From: Actinomadura rubteroloni
GTDB lineage: Bacteria > Actinomycetota > Actinomycetes > Streptosporangiales > Streptosporangiaceae
Direction of reading: 5' to 3'
Length of the DNA stretch: 64,000 nucleotides
Assembly (NCBI RefSeq): GCF_002911665.1
Contig: NZ_MTBP01000006.1
Span: 1-64,000, forward strand
Under the pieces are notes generated by a model that was not told the DNA's origin, searched no databases, and saw only the letters and a program-made list of their open reading frames with translations. Shown piece by piece: positions 1 through 8,407 of the stretch. The position numbers were made by a program, and so were the translations under genes. The first letter of the stretch is position 1. Each line of letters begins with the position of its first letter.

Positions 1-158
1 CCGCGCCGCCGCGCCCGGCCGCGGCGCCCGTCCGGCACGCCGCGCCGCCCGCCGTCGCGCGGGCCCGCCGGCGGCCCGGTCCGCTCGGCCAGCCGGTCGT
101 GATGGTCGTGCTCGTCGTGATGATCAGCGCGGGCGCGTCGCTGGCGTTCACCCGCTGA
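1..158 (+). CDS. C-terminal end of a membrane protein (partial)
   Basis: An open frame enters from the left edge and stops with TGA at 156-158. It reads as a proline/alanine/arginine-rich stretch of about 30 residues and then a hydrophobic run (VVMVVLVVMISAGASLAF) that could be one membrane helix just before the C-terminus. The gene start and all functional domains lie outside the window, so no role can be given. The next gene is convergent and ends 48 bases downstream. The frame is short and the region is very GC-rich, so chance openness cannot be excluded. Confidence 0.4.
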   Translation, partial: APPRPAAAPVRHAAPPAVARARRRPGPLGQPVVMVVLVVMISAGASLAFTR

Positions 159-206
159 CCCCGGACGCCGTGCCCGGGCCCGCGCGGGCCCGGGGACGGC
201 GGGGCG

Positions 207-1538
207 TCACAGCCCGGGGATCTCGTGGTTGCGGAACGCGTCCACGAACAGCCGGTGGTCGTCGCGGACGACCGCCGCGTACTCGGTGCCGAACTCCGTC
301 ATCGCCGCGACGAACGCCGACTCGTCCGCGCCGATCACCGCGCTGATCGCGTCCTCGACCTGGAACCCGACGAGGGTGTGGTCGGAGTCGGTGTCGGACA
401 CGCAGTGGATCTTGGCGGTGGCGCGGCCCAGGTCGTCCAGGACGGGCACCATCTCGTCCGGCTCGGTCAGCGCCGACCAGTCCAGGTCCGCCTCGTAGGG
501 GGACAGCTCCTGCACGACGTACCCGACGCCGTCCAGCTCGGTGTACCCGAGCCAGGGGTCGGTGTTGGCCTGCAGCGCGCGCCGCGACACCGCGGTGCGG
601 TGGCCGTGGTGGCGGAAGTAGGCGCGGATGTGGGCGTCGTCGACGATCCGGGACGGCGCCGCGACGTTGCCCTGCTTCATCGACAGGATGACGTCGTTCT
701 CCAGCGCCTGGCTGTGCCCCTCGACCAGGATCGTGTACGCCGACAGGCCCGCCGACCCGATCCCGAACCCCGAGGACCCGACGATGTCCTTCACCGCGTA
801 GGTCAGCTCCCGGAACCGCTTGTCGGCCGGGATGGTGTCCAGGTAGGCGCGGTAGGCGGCCTCGACGCGGGCGCGCTCGGCGTCGTCCAGCCGCCGGTGC
901 CCGGGGTGCTCGCGGAACCGCCGCCCGTCGCTCTCCACCCGCGTCAGCCGGTCCAGCAGCGCGATCCGCGTGGACGACAGCGCCGCGACGAGCACGTCCC
1001 GGACGTACCCGTCGGCGGTGTCCAGGGTCAGCGCGAACGCGTCGTCGTCGCCGTGCTCGGCGAAGTGCCGGACCTGGTCGACGTAGGCGCGGACGTAGGT
1101 CTCGATGAGGCGGCGGATGTCGGCGTCCGACAGCGCCTTGCCCCACGCCAGCAGCGCCACGCTCGCCGCCAGCCGCTTCACGTCCCAGGTGAAGTGCCCG
1201 ACGTAGGCCTCGTCGAAGTCGTTGACGTCGAACACGAACACGCCGTCGTCGTTCATGTAGGTGCCGAAGTTCTGCGCGTGCAGGTCCCCCTGGATCCACA
1301 CCCGGGACGTGCGCTCGTCGGCCCACGGGTCCTCGTCGAGGGCCATGTCGGCATAGAACAGGCACGCGCTGCCCCGGTAGAACGCGAACGGGTCGGACGC
1401 CATGCGGCGGAAGCGGCGGCGGAACTCGGCGGGCGCGCGGTCCATCAGCGGCGCGAACGCCTCGACGAGCACACGGACGATCTCCGCGCGGCGGTCCTTC
1501 GGGTCGCGGTCGCGCAACGCCGCGGTGATGCCGGCCAT
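207..1538 (-). CDS. DUF2252 family protein (protein-kinase-like fold)
   Basis: 443 residues. The start ATG at 1538 was chosen because it follows GCGAGGAG at good spacing; longer in-frame extensions lack a ribosome site. The protein matches the DUF2252 family, whose members look like aminoglycoside-phosphotransferase or kinase folds. Visible motifs are IQGDLHAQNFG (catalytic-loop-like, near residue 80) and DVNDFDEA (DFG-like metal site, near residue 100). Full length for the family. The substrate is unknown. It is transcribed away from the haem-oxygenase-fold gene across a 316-base divergent spacer. Confidence 0.85.
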   Translation of the reverse strand: MAGITAALRDRDPKDRRAEIVRVLVEAFAPLMDRAPAEFRRRFRRMASDPFAFYRGSACLFYADMALDEDPWADERTSRVWIQGDLHAQNFGTYMNDDGVFVFDVNDFDEAYVGHFTWDVKRLAASVALLAWGKALSDADIRRLIETYVRAYVDQVRHFAEHGDDDAFALTLDTADGYVRDVLVAALSSTRIALLDRLTRVESDGRRFREHPGHRRLDDAERARVEAAYRAYLDTIPADKRFRELTYAVKDIVGSSGFGIGSAGLSAYTILVEGHSQALENDVILSMKQGNVAAPSRIVDDAHIRAYFRHHGHRTAVSRRALQANTDPWLGYTELDGVGYVVQELSPYEADLDWSALTEPDEMVPVLDDLGRATAKIHCVSDTDSDHTLVGFQVEDAISAVIGADESAFVAAMTEFGTEYAAVVRDDHRLFVDAFRNHEIPGL

Positions 1539-1854
1539 CGTGGGCTCCTCGCAGGAAGTCAGAGGGATCCGCTCCCTCGGCGGATTCGAGAGCATTGTGC
1601 CGAACCGCCGCGCCGGGAGGCGGAAAGACCGCGCGAACGCACGGGAACGTTCCGCCGCGCGGCGCCCGCCGCGGCGCGGCCGGTTCCGGCCGCCGCGCCC
1701 CCTTGACACCCCCGGTGCGGGCCGTGACCACCTTCGGTCATGATCAGGACTGTTCGCGCCGTGGAACCGGCACGCAACATTGTTTCCGACTCCCGGTAAC
1801 CGTCGTAGGTTGTCTTCGAGTCGCCCGCCGTCCGACCCCGTCGAGGGAGATCCA
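1539..1854. promoter_or_regulatory. Divergent intergenic region with candidate promoter for the rightward gene
   Basis: No gene is visible in this 316-base spacer. On the plus strand a TAGGTT hexamer at 1806-1811 fits the actinobacterial TANNNT -10 pattern and would give a leader of roughly 37 bases before the TTG at 1855. A perfect TTGACA at 1703-1708 has no usable -10 at 16-18 bases. The minus side must hold the DUF2252 promoter, but I could not pick a convincing one. Confidence 0.35.
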
Positions 1855-2595
1855 TTGCCCGTCCAGCACGCCGCCGCCACGGAAACGATCCGGGACCTGG
1901 CCGGTTCGGTCCGCCGCCATCCCGCGCTGGAGAACGACTTCTACCGGCACTGGATGTCGGGTCCGCTCCCCTTCCGGCAGGTGGAGGTGTTCGCCCGCGA
2001 GTTCTACGCCCGCACGATCGACACGACCGTGATGATCGCGCTGTCGGTCCTGCACACCGACGACCTGGCCGCCCGCGCCGCCCGCGTCAAGCACCTCTAC
2101 ACCGAGTACGGCAACGGCGACCCCGACAAGGCGCACCTGCTGCTGCTGGAGCGCATGCTGACCGGGCTGCTCGGGCGGCTGCGCGGCGGCGGCTACTCCG
2201 TCCAGGAGCTGCGCGCCGGCGGCGGACGCCCCGAGACCCGCGCGTTCGGCGACGCCCGCCGCGCCCTGTTCACCGACGCCGACCCGCGCGTCGTGCAGGG
2301 CGCGCTGCTCGCCCAGGACGCCCTCGCGCACTCCACGACGATCCGCATGTACGAGGGGATGCGCAACTACAAGCACCTGTACGACGAGGAGGACTTCCAC
2401 GCCTCCTGCGAGTACTTCTACGTCCACATCTGCGAGGCCGCCAAGTCCGACCGGGAGGAGCTGGTCGCCGCCGCCGCCGGCGTGTGCCGCGACGAGGTCG
2501 ACCTCGCGCAGGTCCGCCGCGGGTTCGACGGCGTCCTGGACCTCACCGCCGCGTACTGGGCCGCCGTGCACCGCGCGATGCGCACCCCGGCCTGA
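1855..2595 (+). CDS. Iron-containing redox enzyme family protein (TenA/PqqC, haem-oxygenase-like fold)
   Basis: 246 residues. The start is TTG at 1855, preceded by GAGGGAGA; an upstream in-frame ATG at 1780 has no ribosome site and would add a low-complexity tail. The all-helical sequence carries spaced Glu and His residues typical of haem-oxygenase-like di-iron oxidases: YTEYGNGDPDKAH, HSTTIRMYEGMRNYKHLY and FYVHICEAAKSDREE. Family members oxidise small substrates with a non-haem di-iron centre. No biosynthetic partner lies next to it, so the substrate is unknown. It is followed by the DUF3616 gene on the same strand after 65 bases. Confidence 0.8.
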   Translation: MPVQHAAATETIRDLAGSVRRHPALENDFYRHWMSGPLPFRQVEVFAREFYARTIDTTVMIALSVLHTDDLAARAARVKHLYTEYGNGDPDKAHLLLLERMLTGLLGRLRGGGYSVQELRAGGGRPETRAFGDARRALFTDADPRVVQGALLAQDALAHSTTIRMYEGMRNYKHLYDEEDFHASCEYFYVHICEAAKSDREELVAAAAGVCRDEVDLAQVRRGFDGVLDLTAAYWAAVHRAMRTPA

Positions 2596-2660
2596 CGCTG
2601 GCCTGACCCGGACGCCCGGCCCGGCGTTCCCCCGCCCGCTGCCTGTGGGACGATCTGCGC

Positions 2661-3731
2661 ATGATCGTGGAACGCCGGGTCGAACTGCGCTTCGAGGACG
2701 AGAGCCGGGCGAACGAGACGCACACCAACCTGTCGGCCGTCCGCCGCGATGGGGACTGCCTGTGGGTCGCGGGCGACGAGACCGCCACCGTCGAGCGCCT
2801 CACCGCCGTGACCGGCGCGGACGGCCGCGTCACCGCCTACACCGGGCATCGCACGGTCGCGCTCGCCGACTTCGTCCCGCTGCCCGCGGGCGCCGAGGAG
2901 GAGGCCGACATCGAGGGCCTCGCCGTGCACGGCGGCTGGCTGTGGGCGGTCGGGTCGCACAGCCTCAAGCGCAAGCGGATCAAGGACGGGCAGTCCGACC
3001 GCAAGGCCCGGCGCCGCCTGGCGACCGTCGTCCGCGAGGACAACCGGTACGTGCTCGCCCGCATCCCCCTCGCCACCGGCGCCGACGGGATGCCCGAGGC
3101 CGTCGCCCGCGACGGCGACCGCACCGCCGCCGCCCTCGGCCTGGACAAGGACTCGGTCGCCGACCTGCTCGCCGACGACCCGCACCTCGCGCCGTTCCTC
3201 GCCATCCCGAGCAAGGACAACGGGCTGGACGTCGAGGGCGTCGCCGTCCACGGCGACCGCCTCTACCTCGGGCTGCGCGGGCCCGTCCTGCGCGGCTGGG
3301 CCGTCCTGGTCGAGATCCGCCCCGGACCCCACCCCGCCGACCCCCGCCGCCTCGTCGCGCTCCCGTTCGGCGACGACGGCGAGCGGTACCGCACGCACTT
3401 CCTCGACCTCGGCGGCCTCGGGATCCGCGACCTGTGCCCCGACGGCGACGACCTGCTGATCCTCACCGGCCCCAGCATGGCGCTGTCGGGGCCCGTCCGC
3501 GTCGTGCGGTGGGCGGGCGCCGCGCACGCCGACGCGCCCGGCGTGCTGCGCGGCGACGCCCTCACCGTCCTCGGCGACCTCCCGCACGGCGACGGCGAGG
3601 ACCACGCCGAGGGCATCGCCGTCCTGGAACGCTCCGGCGCCGGGACGCGGCTGCTCGTCGTCTACGACAGCCCCGCCGCCGCGCGGCTCACCGGCCCCGG
3701 GATCCTCGCGGACGTCGTCCTCCTCCCCTGA
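2661..3731 (+). CDS. DUF3616 domain-containing protein
   Basis: 356 residues starting at ATG 2661, without a strong ribosome site. The repetitive pattern of hydrophobic strands and motifs such as NLSAVRRDGDCLWVAGDE and DIEGLAVHGGWLWAVGSHS suggests a beta-propeller-like fold, and the whole length matches the DUF3616 family. No signal peptide is seen, so it is probably cytoplasmic. Its function is unknown. The neighbours, an oxidase and an acyl-CoA dehydrogenase, do not form an obvious pathway with it. Confidence 0.8.
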   Translation: MIVERRVELRFEDESRANETHTNLSAVRRDGDCLWVAGDETATVERLTAVTGADGRVTAYTGHRTVALADFVPLPAGAEEEADIEGLAVHGGWLWAVGSHSLKRKRIKDGQSDRKARRRLATVVREDNRYVLARIPLATGADGMPEAVARDGDRTAAALGLDKDSVADLLADDPHLAPFLAIPSKDNGLDVEGVAVHGDRLYLGLRGPVLRGWAVLVEIRPGPHPADPRRLVALPFGDDGERYRTHFLDLGGLGIRDLCPDGDDLLILTGPSMALSGPVRVVRWAGAAHADAPGVLRGDALTVLGDLPHGDGEDHAEGIAVLERSGAGTRLLVVYDSPAAARLTGPGILADVVLLP

Positions 3732-3793
3732 GTAAGCGTCCGCTTTCGTCGTCTGCTTGGATGGTCCCCGCCCGGCACGACGAGAGGTGACGC

Positions 3794-4987
3794 ATGATCG
3801 AGTGGTCCGACGAAGACGTCATGGTCCGCGACGCCGTCCGCGGCTGGATCGAGGCGAAGGTCCGGCCCCGCCTGGACGACCTGGACTCCGGCGACCTCCC
3901 GCCCTACGACCTGCTGCGCGACCTGTTCCGCACGTTCGGCATGGACGAGCTGGCCCGCACCTCCTTCACGTCCCGCCGCGACGGCACCGGCGGCGGCACC
4001 GGCGGCGGGGACATCGCGCGCGGCGGCTCCATGGCCCTGCTCCCCGTCATCGAGCTGTCGCGCGTCGCGCCCGGCCTGGTGACCGCGCTCGGCGTCAGCC
4101 TCGGCCTCGCCGCCGGGACGATCATGAAGCGCGGCACGCCCGAGCAGAAGGACCGCTGGGGCCTGGACCTGCTCACCCTGGACAAGGTCGGCGCCTGGGC
4201 GATCACCGAGCCCGGCTCCGGCTCCGACGCGTTCGGCGGCATGCTCGCCACCGCCCGCCGCGACGGCGACGGCTACGTCCTCAACGGCAACAAGACCTTC
4301 ATCACCAACGGCCCCCACGCCGACACCATCGTGTTCTACTGCAAGCTCGACGACGGCCGCCCGCCCCGCGACCGCGAGATCCTCACGTTCGTCCTGGACC
4401 GCGGCATGCCCGGCCTGGAGCAGACCCCCGCGCTGCGCAAGATGGGCCTGCACTCCTCCCCCACCGGGCAGCTCCTGCTCACCGACGTCCGCGCCGGAGC
4501 CGACCGGCTGCTGCCCGCCGGCGACGGCGGCGGACGCGAGTCCGCCCGGCAGAACTTCGTCACCGAACGCGCCGGCGTCGCCGCGATGGCCCTCGGCGTC
4601 ATCGAGGAGTGCCTGCGCCTGTCGGTCGCCTACGCCCGCGACCGGCAGCTCTGGGGGCAGGCCATCGGCGAGTTCCAGCTCGTCCAGCTCAAGCTCGCCA
4701 AGATGGAGGTCGCGCGCCTCAACGTCCAGAACCTCGTCTTCCGGCACCTGGAGATGCAGCGCGCCGGACGCGACACCACCCTCGCCGAGGCGTCGGCGAT
4801 GAAGCTGTACGCCGCGCAGGCCGCGTCCGAGGTCGCGCAGGAGGCCGTCCAGCTCTTCGGCGGCAACGGCTACATGAGCGAGTACCGCGTCGAGCAGCTC
4901 GCCCGCGACGCCAAGTCGTTCCAGATCTACGCCGGGACCGACGAGATCCAGGTGACCCACATCGCCCGCGACCTCCTGTCCCGCTGA
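3794..4987 (+). CDS. Acyl-CoA dehydrogenase
   Basis: 397 residues; ATG at 3794 after GAGAGGTGACGC. FAD-dependent alpha,beta-dehydrogenation of an acyl-CoA is expected. The FAD/substrate motif appears as WAITEPGSGSDAFG near residue 140. The C-terminal segment EAVQLFGGNGYMSEYRVEQLARDAK holds the conserved glycine loop and the Glu that acts as catalytic base in short-chain enzymes. Length is typical. A glycine-rich insert (GTGGGTGGGD, near residue 65-75) is unusual. No thiolase, hydratase or ETF gene lies beside it, so the chain specificity cannot be inferred. Confidence 0.93.
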   Translation: MIEWSDEDVMVRDAVRGWIEAKVRPRLDDLDSGDLPPYDLLRDLFRTFGMDELARTSFTSRRDGTGGGTGGGDIARGGSMALLPVIELSRVAPGLVTALGVSLGLAAGTIMKRGTPEQKDRWGLDLLTLDKVGAWAITEPGSGSDAFGGMLATARRDGDGYVLNGNKTFITNGPHADTIVFYCKLDDGRPPRDREILTFVLDRGMPGLEQTPALRKMGLHSSPTGQLLLTDVRAGADRLLPAGDGGGRESARQNFVTERAGVAAMALGVIEECLRLSVAYARDRQLWGQAIGEFQLVQLKLAKMEVARLNVQNLVFRHLEMQRAGRDTTLAEASAMKLYAAQAASEVAQEAVQLFGGNGYMSEYRVEQLARDAKSFQIYAGTDEIQVTHIARDLLSR

Positions 4988-5035
4988 CCCCGGCCCGTCT
5001 GGACAGCGCGTGCGGCGCACTCGATACTGACCCTC

Positions 5036-5596
5036 ATGGACGGCGTCGCGCACGAACACCACGGGCTCGTCCCCGCACGCGCCTCCGACGCCGAACGCGA
5101 CCGCGTCCTGCGCGTCCTCGCCGACCACCACGCCGAGGGACGGCTCTCGCAGGACACCTTCGAGCAGCGCGTCGACCGCGCCCTGCGCGCCCGCAGCGAC
5201 GCCGAACTCGCCGGGATCGTCGAAGACCTCCCGCCGACCAGCCGCGTCACCCGACGCCTCACCGGCCTCATCGCCGGCCTCTCGCTCGTCACCGCCCGGC
5301 TGGAGGAGGCGTGGCGCGCACCGCGCCTGCCCCGCTTCGCGCTCCCGCCCGACGGCCTGGCCCGCGTCCTGGTCGGCCGCGCCCCCGGCTGCCACCTCAC
5401 CCTGCCCGACCGCACCGTGTCCCGCCTGCACGCCGAGATCCACCGCGCGCCCGGCGCCGACCACTGGACCGTCCACGACCTCGGCTCCATGAACGGCACC
5501 CGCGTCAACGGCCGCCGCCTCACCGGGCCCGCCCGGCTCCGCCCCGGCGACGAGGTCGCGTTCGGCGAGTGCCGCTTCATCGCCGCCGCGCCCTGA
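5036..5596 (+). CDS. DUF1707 and FHA domain protein
   Basis: 186 residues. Residues about 15-67 (RASDAERDRVLRVLADHHAEGRLS and onward) form a DUF1707 domain, common at the N-terminus of actinobacterial membrane-associated regulators. Residues about 100-186 are a forkhead-associated domain with GRAPGCHLTL, SRLHAEI and SMNGTRVNG, which bind phosphothreonine. The expected role is docking to a Ser/Thr-kinase-phosphorylated partner. No membrane helix is seen. The start ATG has no ribosome site, but GATACT lies 7 bases upstream, so the mRNA may be leaderless. Confidence 0.88.
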   Translation: MDGVAHEHHGLVPARASDAERDRVLRVLADHHAEGRLSQDTFEQRVDRALRARSDAELAGIVEDLPPTSRVTRRLTGLIAGLSLVTARLEEAWRAPRLPRFALPPDGLARVLVGRAPGCHLTLPDRTVSRLHAEIHRAPGADHWTVHDLGSMNGTRVNGRRLTGPARLRPGDEVAFGECRFIAAAP

Positions 5597-5609
5597 GCGG
5601 GCGAGCCCC

Positions 5610-6140
5610 TCAGACCGGGCCGGGACCCTGCTGGAACCGCGACTGCTCGGCCGCCGCCGCCTGGTCGATCCGCATCTTGAACCCCTCCGGATCGGGCACT
5701 CGCTTCAACCGCAGCATCCCGTGCTCGGACGCCGACTGCACGTCCAGCGTCCCGTACCGCATGATCCGCTGCCACAGCGTCGCCCGGAACGCCACGTCGT
5801 TCACCCGCGCCAGCGGGATGCTGTGCCCCGACTTGGTCAGGAAGCCCTTCCGCAGGTAGATCCGCTTGGTGGTGAGGATGTAGATCTCCGCGCGCCACCG
5901 CAGCAGCGGCACCAGCCACACCCACACCGACGCGACCACCGCGAGGCCCAGCACGACGTACCCGGCCGTCCGGCCCCAGTCCTCACCGAGCGGCAGCGCC
6001 CACGCCGCCGCGCCCGCCACGACCCACACCAGCGCCAGGAGCAGGAACTCCTCGATCATCTCGGTCCAGTGGCGGCGCGTGGCCAGCACCAGCGCCTCGT
6101 CCTCGGCGATGTAACGGTCGGCGAACCCCATGCCGGGCAT
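5610..6140 (-). CDS. PH domain-containing membrane protein (bPH2/YdbS-like)
   Basis: 176 residues. Two membrane helices (about residues 32-50 and 58-80) precede a bacterial PH-like domain with ILTTKRIYLRKGF and IPLARVNDVAF, the hallmarks of the YdbS/bPH2 family. The role is unknown; family members are membrane-anchored and probably bind protein or lipid partners. The start could be ATG 6140 or ATG 6131; neither has a clear ribosome site. The gene is convergent with the FHA gene, with only 13 bases between the stops. Confidence 0.85.
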   Translation of the reverse strand: MPGMGFADRYIAEDEALVLATRRHWTEMIEEFLLLALVWVVAGAAAWALPLGEDWGRTAGYVVLGLAVVASVWVWLVPLLRWRAEIYILTTKRIYLRKGFLTKSGHSIPLARVNDVAFRATLWQRIMRYGTLDVQSASEHGMLRLKRVPDPEGFKMRIDQAAAAEQSRFQQGPGPV

Positions 6141-6173
6141 CCTGACACAGCCCGCCCGCCGCCGGAACCCGCA

Positions 6174-6839
6174 TCACACCGCGCGGTACACCACGAACGA
6201 CACCGCGATGTACTGCAGCACGTACGCCGCGATCGTGAACGCGTGGAACACCTCGTGGAAACCGAACCAGCTCGGCGACGGGTCCGGGCGCCGCAGCCCG
6301 TACACCAGCCCGCCCACGCTGTAGAGCACCCCGCCGACCATCACCAGCGCCGCGACGACCGCGCCCGTCCCGTCCAGGAACTGCGGGACGAAGAACGCCG
6401 CCACCCAGCCCAGCCCGATGTAGAGCAGCGTGTACAGCCAGCGCGGCGCCCCCACCCACAGCACCCGGAACAGCACGCCCGCCAGCGCCCCGCCCCACAC
6501 CACCGACAGCACCAGGACGCGCGCCATCCCGTCCAGGATCAGGTACGCGAACGGCGTGTACGTCCCGGCGATGATCAAATAAATGTTGGCGTGGTCGAAG
6601 CGGCGCAGCACCTCGCCGACGCGCGGCGACCACCGGCCCCGGTGATAGAACGCCGACACCCCGAACAGCAGCGCCGACGTCAGCGCGTACACCGCCGCGC
6701 ACAGCCGCGCCGCCAGCGTCGGGCCGAGCGCGACCATCACCAGCCCCGCCACGAACACCACCGGGAACGTCCCCGCGTGCAGCCACCCGCGCAGCCTCGG
6801 CTTCACCGCCTGCGCCAACTGTTCCACCGGACGCCGCAT
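6174..6839 (-). CDS. Haemolysin III / PAQR family membrane protein
   Basis: 221 residues; ATG at 6839 follows AAGGAGGGTTC, a near-ideal ribosome site, and longer frames are rejected. Seven hydrophobic segments are visible. Family signatures are SAFYHRGRW, RFDHANIYLIIAGTYTP and FHEVFHAFT, carrying the His and Asp residues that bind zinc in this superfamily. It acts in the cytoplasmic membrane. The enzymatic role of bacterial members is uncertain, and haemolysis should not be assumed. It lies 33 bases upstream of the PH-domain gene on the same strand, so the two may be cotranscribed. Confidence 0.9.
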   Translation of the reverse strand: MRRPVEQLAQAVKPRLRGWLHAGTFPVVFVAGLVMVALGPTLAARLCAAVYALTSALLFGVSAFYHRGRWSPRVGEVLRRFDHANIYLIIAGTYTPFAYLILDGMARVLVLSVVWGGALAGVLFRVLWVGAPRWLYTLLYIGLGWVAAFFVPQFLDGTGAVVAALVMVGGVLYSVGGLVYGLRRPDPSPSWFGFHEVFHAFTIAAYVLQYIAVSFVVYRAV

Positions 6840-6990
6840 GAACCCTCCTTCAGGACCGCTCCCGCGCCGAGCGTATCTGCCGGGCGCCGGTCCACGCCTC
6901 CGTCCGCCCTGTGATGTGCCGCGGCACCCGCCCGCCGCCTTGACATAGTAAGGTCGGAGGTCAGTGACCACGGCCGGAAGGAGCCGCAGG

Positions 6991-7887
6991 ATGAAGACCG
7001 GGTTCGCGGTGCCCGTCACGGGCGCCTGGGCCACGCCGGACCGCCAGGCACTGGTGGCCCGCGAGGCCGAGGCCGCCGGGTACCACTCCCTGTGGACGCT
7101 GCAGCGGGTCGCCAACCCCGTCGGGGCCGAGACGCCGTACCGCAACGTCCCCGACCCGCTCGTCACGCTGGCCTACCTCGCCGCGCACACCGAGCGCGTC
7201 CGGCTCGGCGTCGCGATCCTCAACCTGCCCTTCACCGCTCCCCCGCTGCTCGCCCACCAGGCCGCCACCCTGGACCGCGTCGCGGGCGGACGGCTCGACC
7301 TCGGCCTCGGCACCGGCTGGATGCCGGAGGAGTTCGCGGCGGCCGGCGTCGCGCAGGCCCGGCGCGGCGCCCGCGCCGAGGAGTACCTGACGATCCTGCG
7401 GGCGCTGTGGGACGACGGGACGGCCGAGTTCCACGGCGAGTTCTACGACTTCCCCGCGATCCGCGTCGAGCCCGCGCCCGTCCAGCGGCCCCTGCCGGTC
7501 CTGCTCGGCGGCACCGCCGACGCCGCCCTGCGCCGCGCCGGGCGCCGCGCCGACGGCTGGATCAGCAGCAGCCGCGCCGACCCCGCGACGCTCGCCCGCT
7601 CCATCGGCGTCGTCCGCGACGCGGCCCGCGACGCCGGACGCGACCCGGACGCGCTGCGGTTCGTCTGCCGGGCCGCCGTGCGGCTGCGTCCCGGCGGCGC
7701 GGCGGACCGGACGCCGCTCACCGGGTCGCCGGCGGAGATCCGCGGGGACCTGGACCGGATCGCTGCGCAGGGCATGACCGAGGTGTTCGTCGACCTGAAC
7801 TTCGACCCCGAGATCATCGGGCCGGACGCCGACCCCGACCGGGCCCTGGACACCGCGCGCACGGCCCTGGCCGCGTTCGCTCCCTAG
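6991..7887 (+). CDS. LLM class (F420-type) oxidoreductase
   Basis: 298 residues; ATG at 6991 after GGAAGGAGCCGC. It is a luciferase-like monooxygenase-fold protein with motifs GRLDLGLGTGWMPEEF and PVLLGGTADAALRRAGRRADGW that mark the F420-dependent group in actinomycetes. It probably reduces or oxidises a small organic substrate with F420H2 or FMNH2; the substrate is unknown. Its TAG stop shares the CTAG at 7884-7887 with the stop of the convergent Lrp gene. Confidence 0.88.
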   Translation: MKTGFAVPVTGAWATPDRQALVAREAEAAGYHSLWTLQRVANPVGAETPYRNVPDPLVTLAYLAAHTERVRLGVAILNLPFTAPPLLAHQAATLDRVAGGRLDLGLGTGWMPEEFAAAGVAQARRGARAEEYLTILRALWDDGTAEFHGEFYDFPAIRVEPAPVQRPLPVLLGGTADAALRRAGRRADGWISSSRADPATLARSIGVVRDAARDAGRDPDALRFVCRAAVRLRPGGAADRTPLTGSPAEIRGDLDRIAAQGMTEVFVDLNFDPEIIGPDADPDRALDTARTALAAFAP

Positions 7888-8324
7888 ATCGGCGGGCGGC
7901 GCCCCTCCCACGGGGTGCTCAGCACGACCGTGGTGCGGGTGGCGACGTTCGCGGCGGCGCGGATGCGCTGCAGGAGGTCCTCCAGCGCGTTCGGCGACGC
8001 CACCCGCACCTTGAGGATGTAGCTCTCGTCCCCGGCGACCGAGTGGCACGCCTCGATCTCCGGGACGCCCGTCAGCCGGTCCGGCGCGTCGTCGGGCGCG
8101 GCGGGGTCGATCGGCTTGATCGACACGAACGCGGTCAGCGGCAGCCCGATCTGCTCGTGGTCCAGGCGTGCCGCAAAGCCCTTGATGAGGTTCCGCTTCT
8201 GCAGCCGGCGCACGCGCTGGTGCACCGCCGACACCGACAGGCCCGTCTCGCGCGCGAGGTCGGTGAAGCTCATCCGCCCGTCGTCGGCGAGAAGGCGCAG
8301 TATCTGACGATCGATCTCCTCCAC
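7884..8324 (-). CDS. Lrp/AsnC family transcriptional regulator
   Basis: 146 residues. The N-terminal winged HTH is plain (RMSFTDLARETGLSVSAVHQRVRRLQ), followed by the RAM ligand-binding domain (residues about 65-140). It should bind DNA as a dimer or octamer and respond to an amino acid. The start is GTG 8324. There is no ribosome site upstream, but TATTTT at 8331-8336 lies six bases before the GTG, suggesting a leaderless transcript. The target is unknown; autoregulation and control of neighbours are usual in the family. Confidence 0.9.
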   Translation of the reverse strand: MEEIDRQILRLLADDGRMSFTDLARETGLSVSAVHQRVRRLQKRNLIKGFAARLDHEQIGLPLTAFVSIKPIDPAAPDDAPDRLTGVPEIEACHSVAGDESYILKVRVASPNALEDLLQRIRAAANVATRTTVVLSTPWEGRRPPI

Positions 8325-8407
8325 CCGGAAAAAATAGCGCGGTCCGCCGCGTTCCGCCGCCGCTCCGGCGATCTCGCCCGCGCGGGGACGCGCGACACGG
8401 CGGTCCG

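Noticed and set aside
1703-1708. Perfect TTGACA before the haem-oxygenase-fold gene
   Set aside because: No acceptable -10 hexamer 16-18 bases downstream. The same applies to TTGACA at 6940-6945 and 59689-59694.
3757-5859. Long Arg/Pro-rich plus-strand frame across acyl-CoA dehydrogenase and the FHA gene
   Set aside because: It is out of frame with both recognisable proteins and has the composition of a GC-rich shadow frame.
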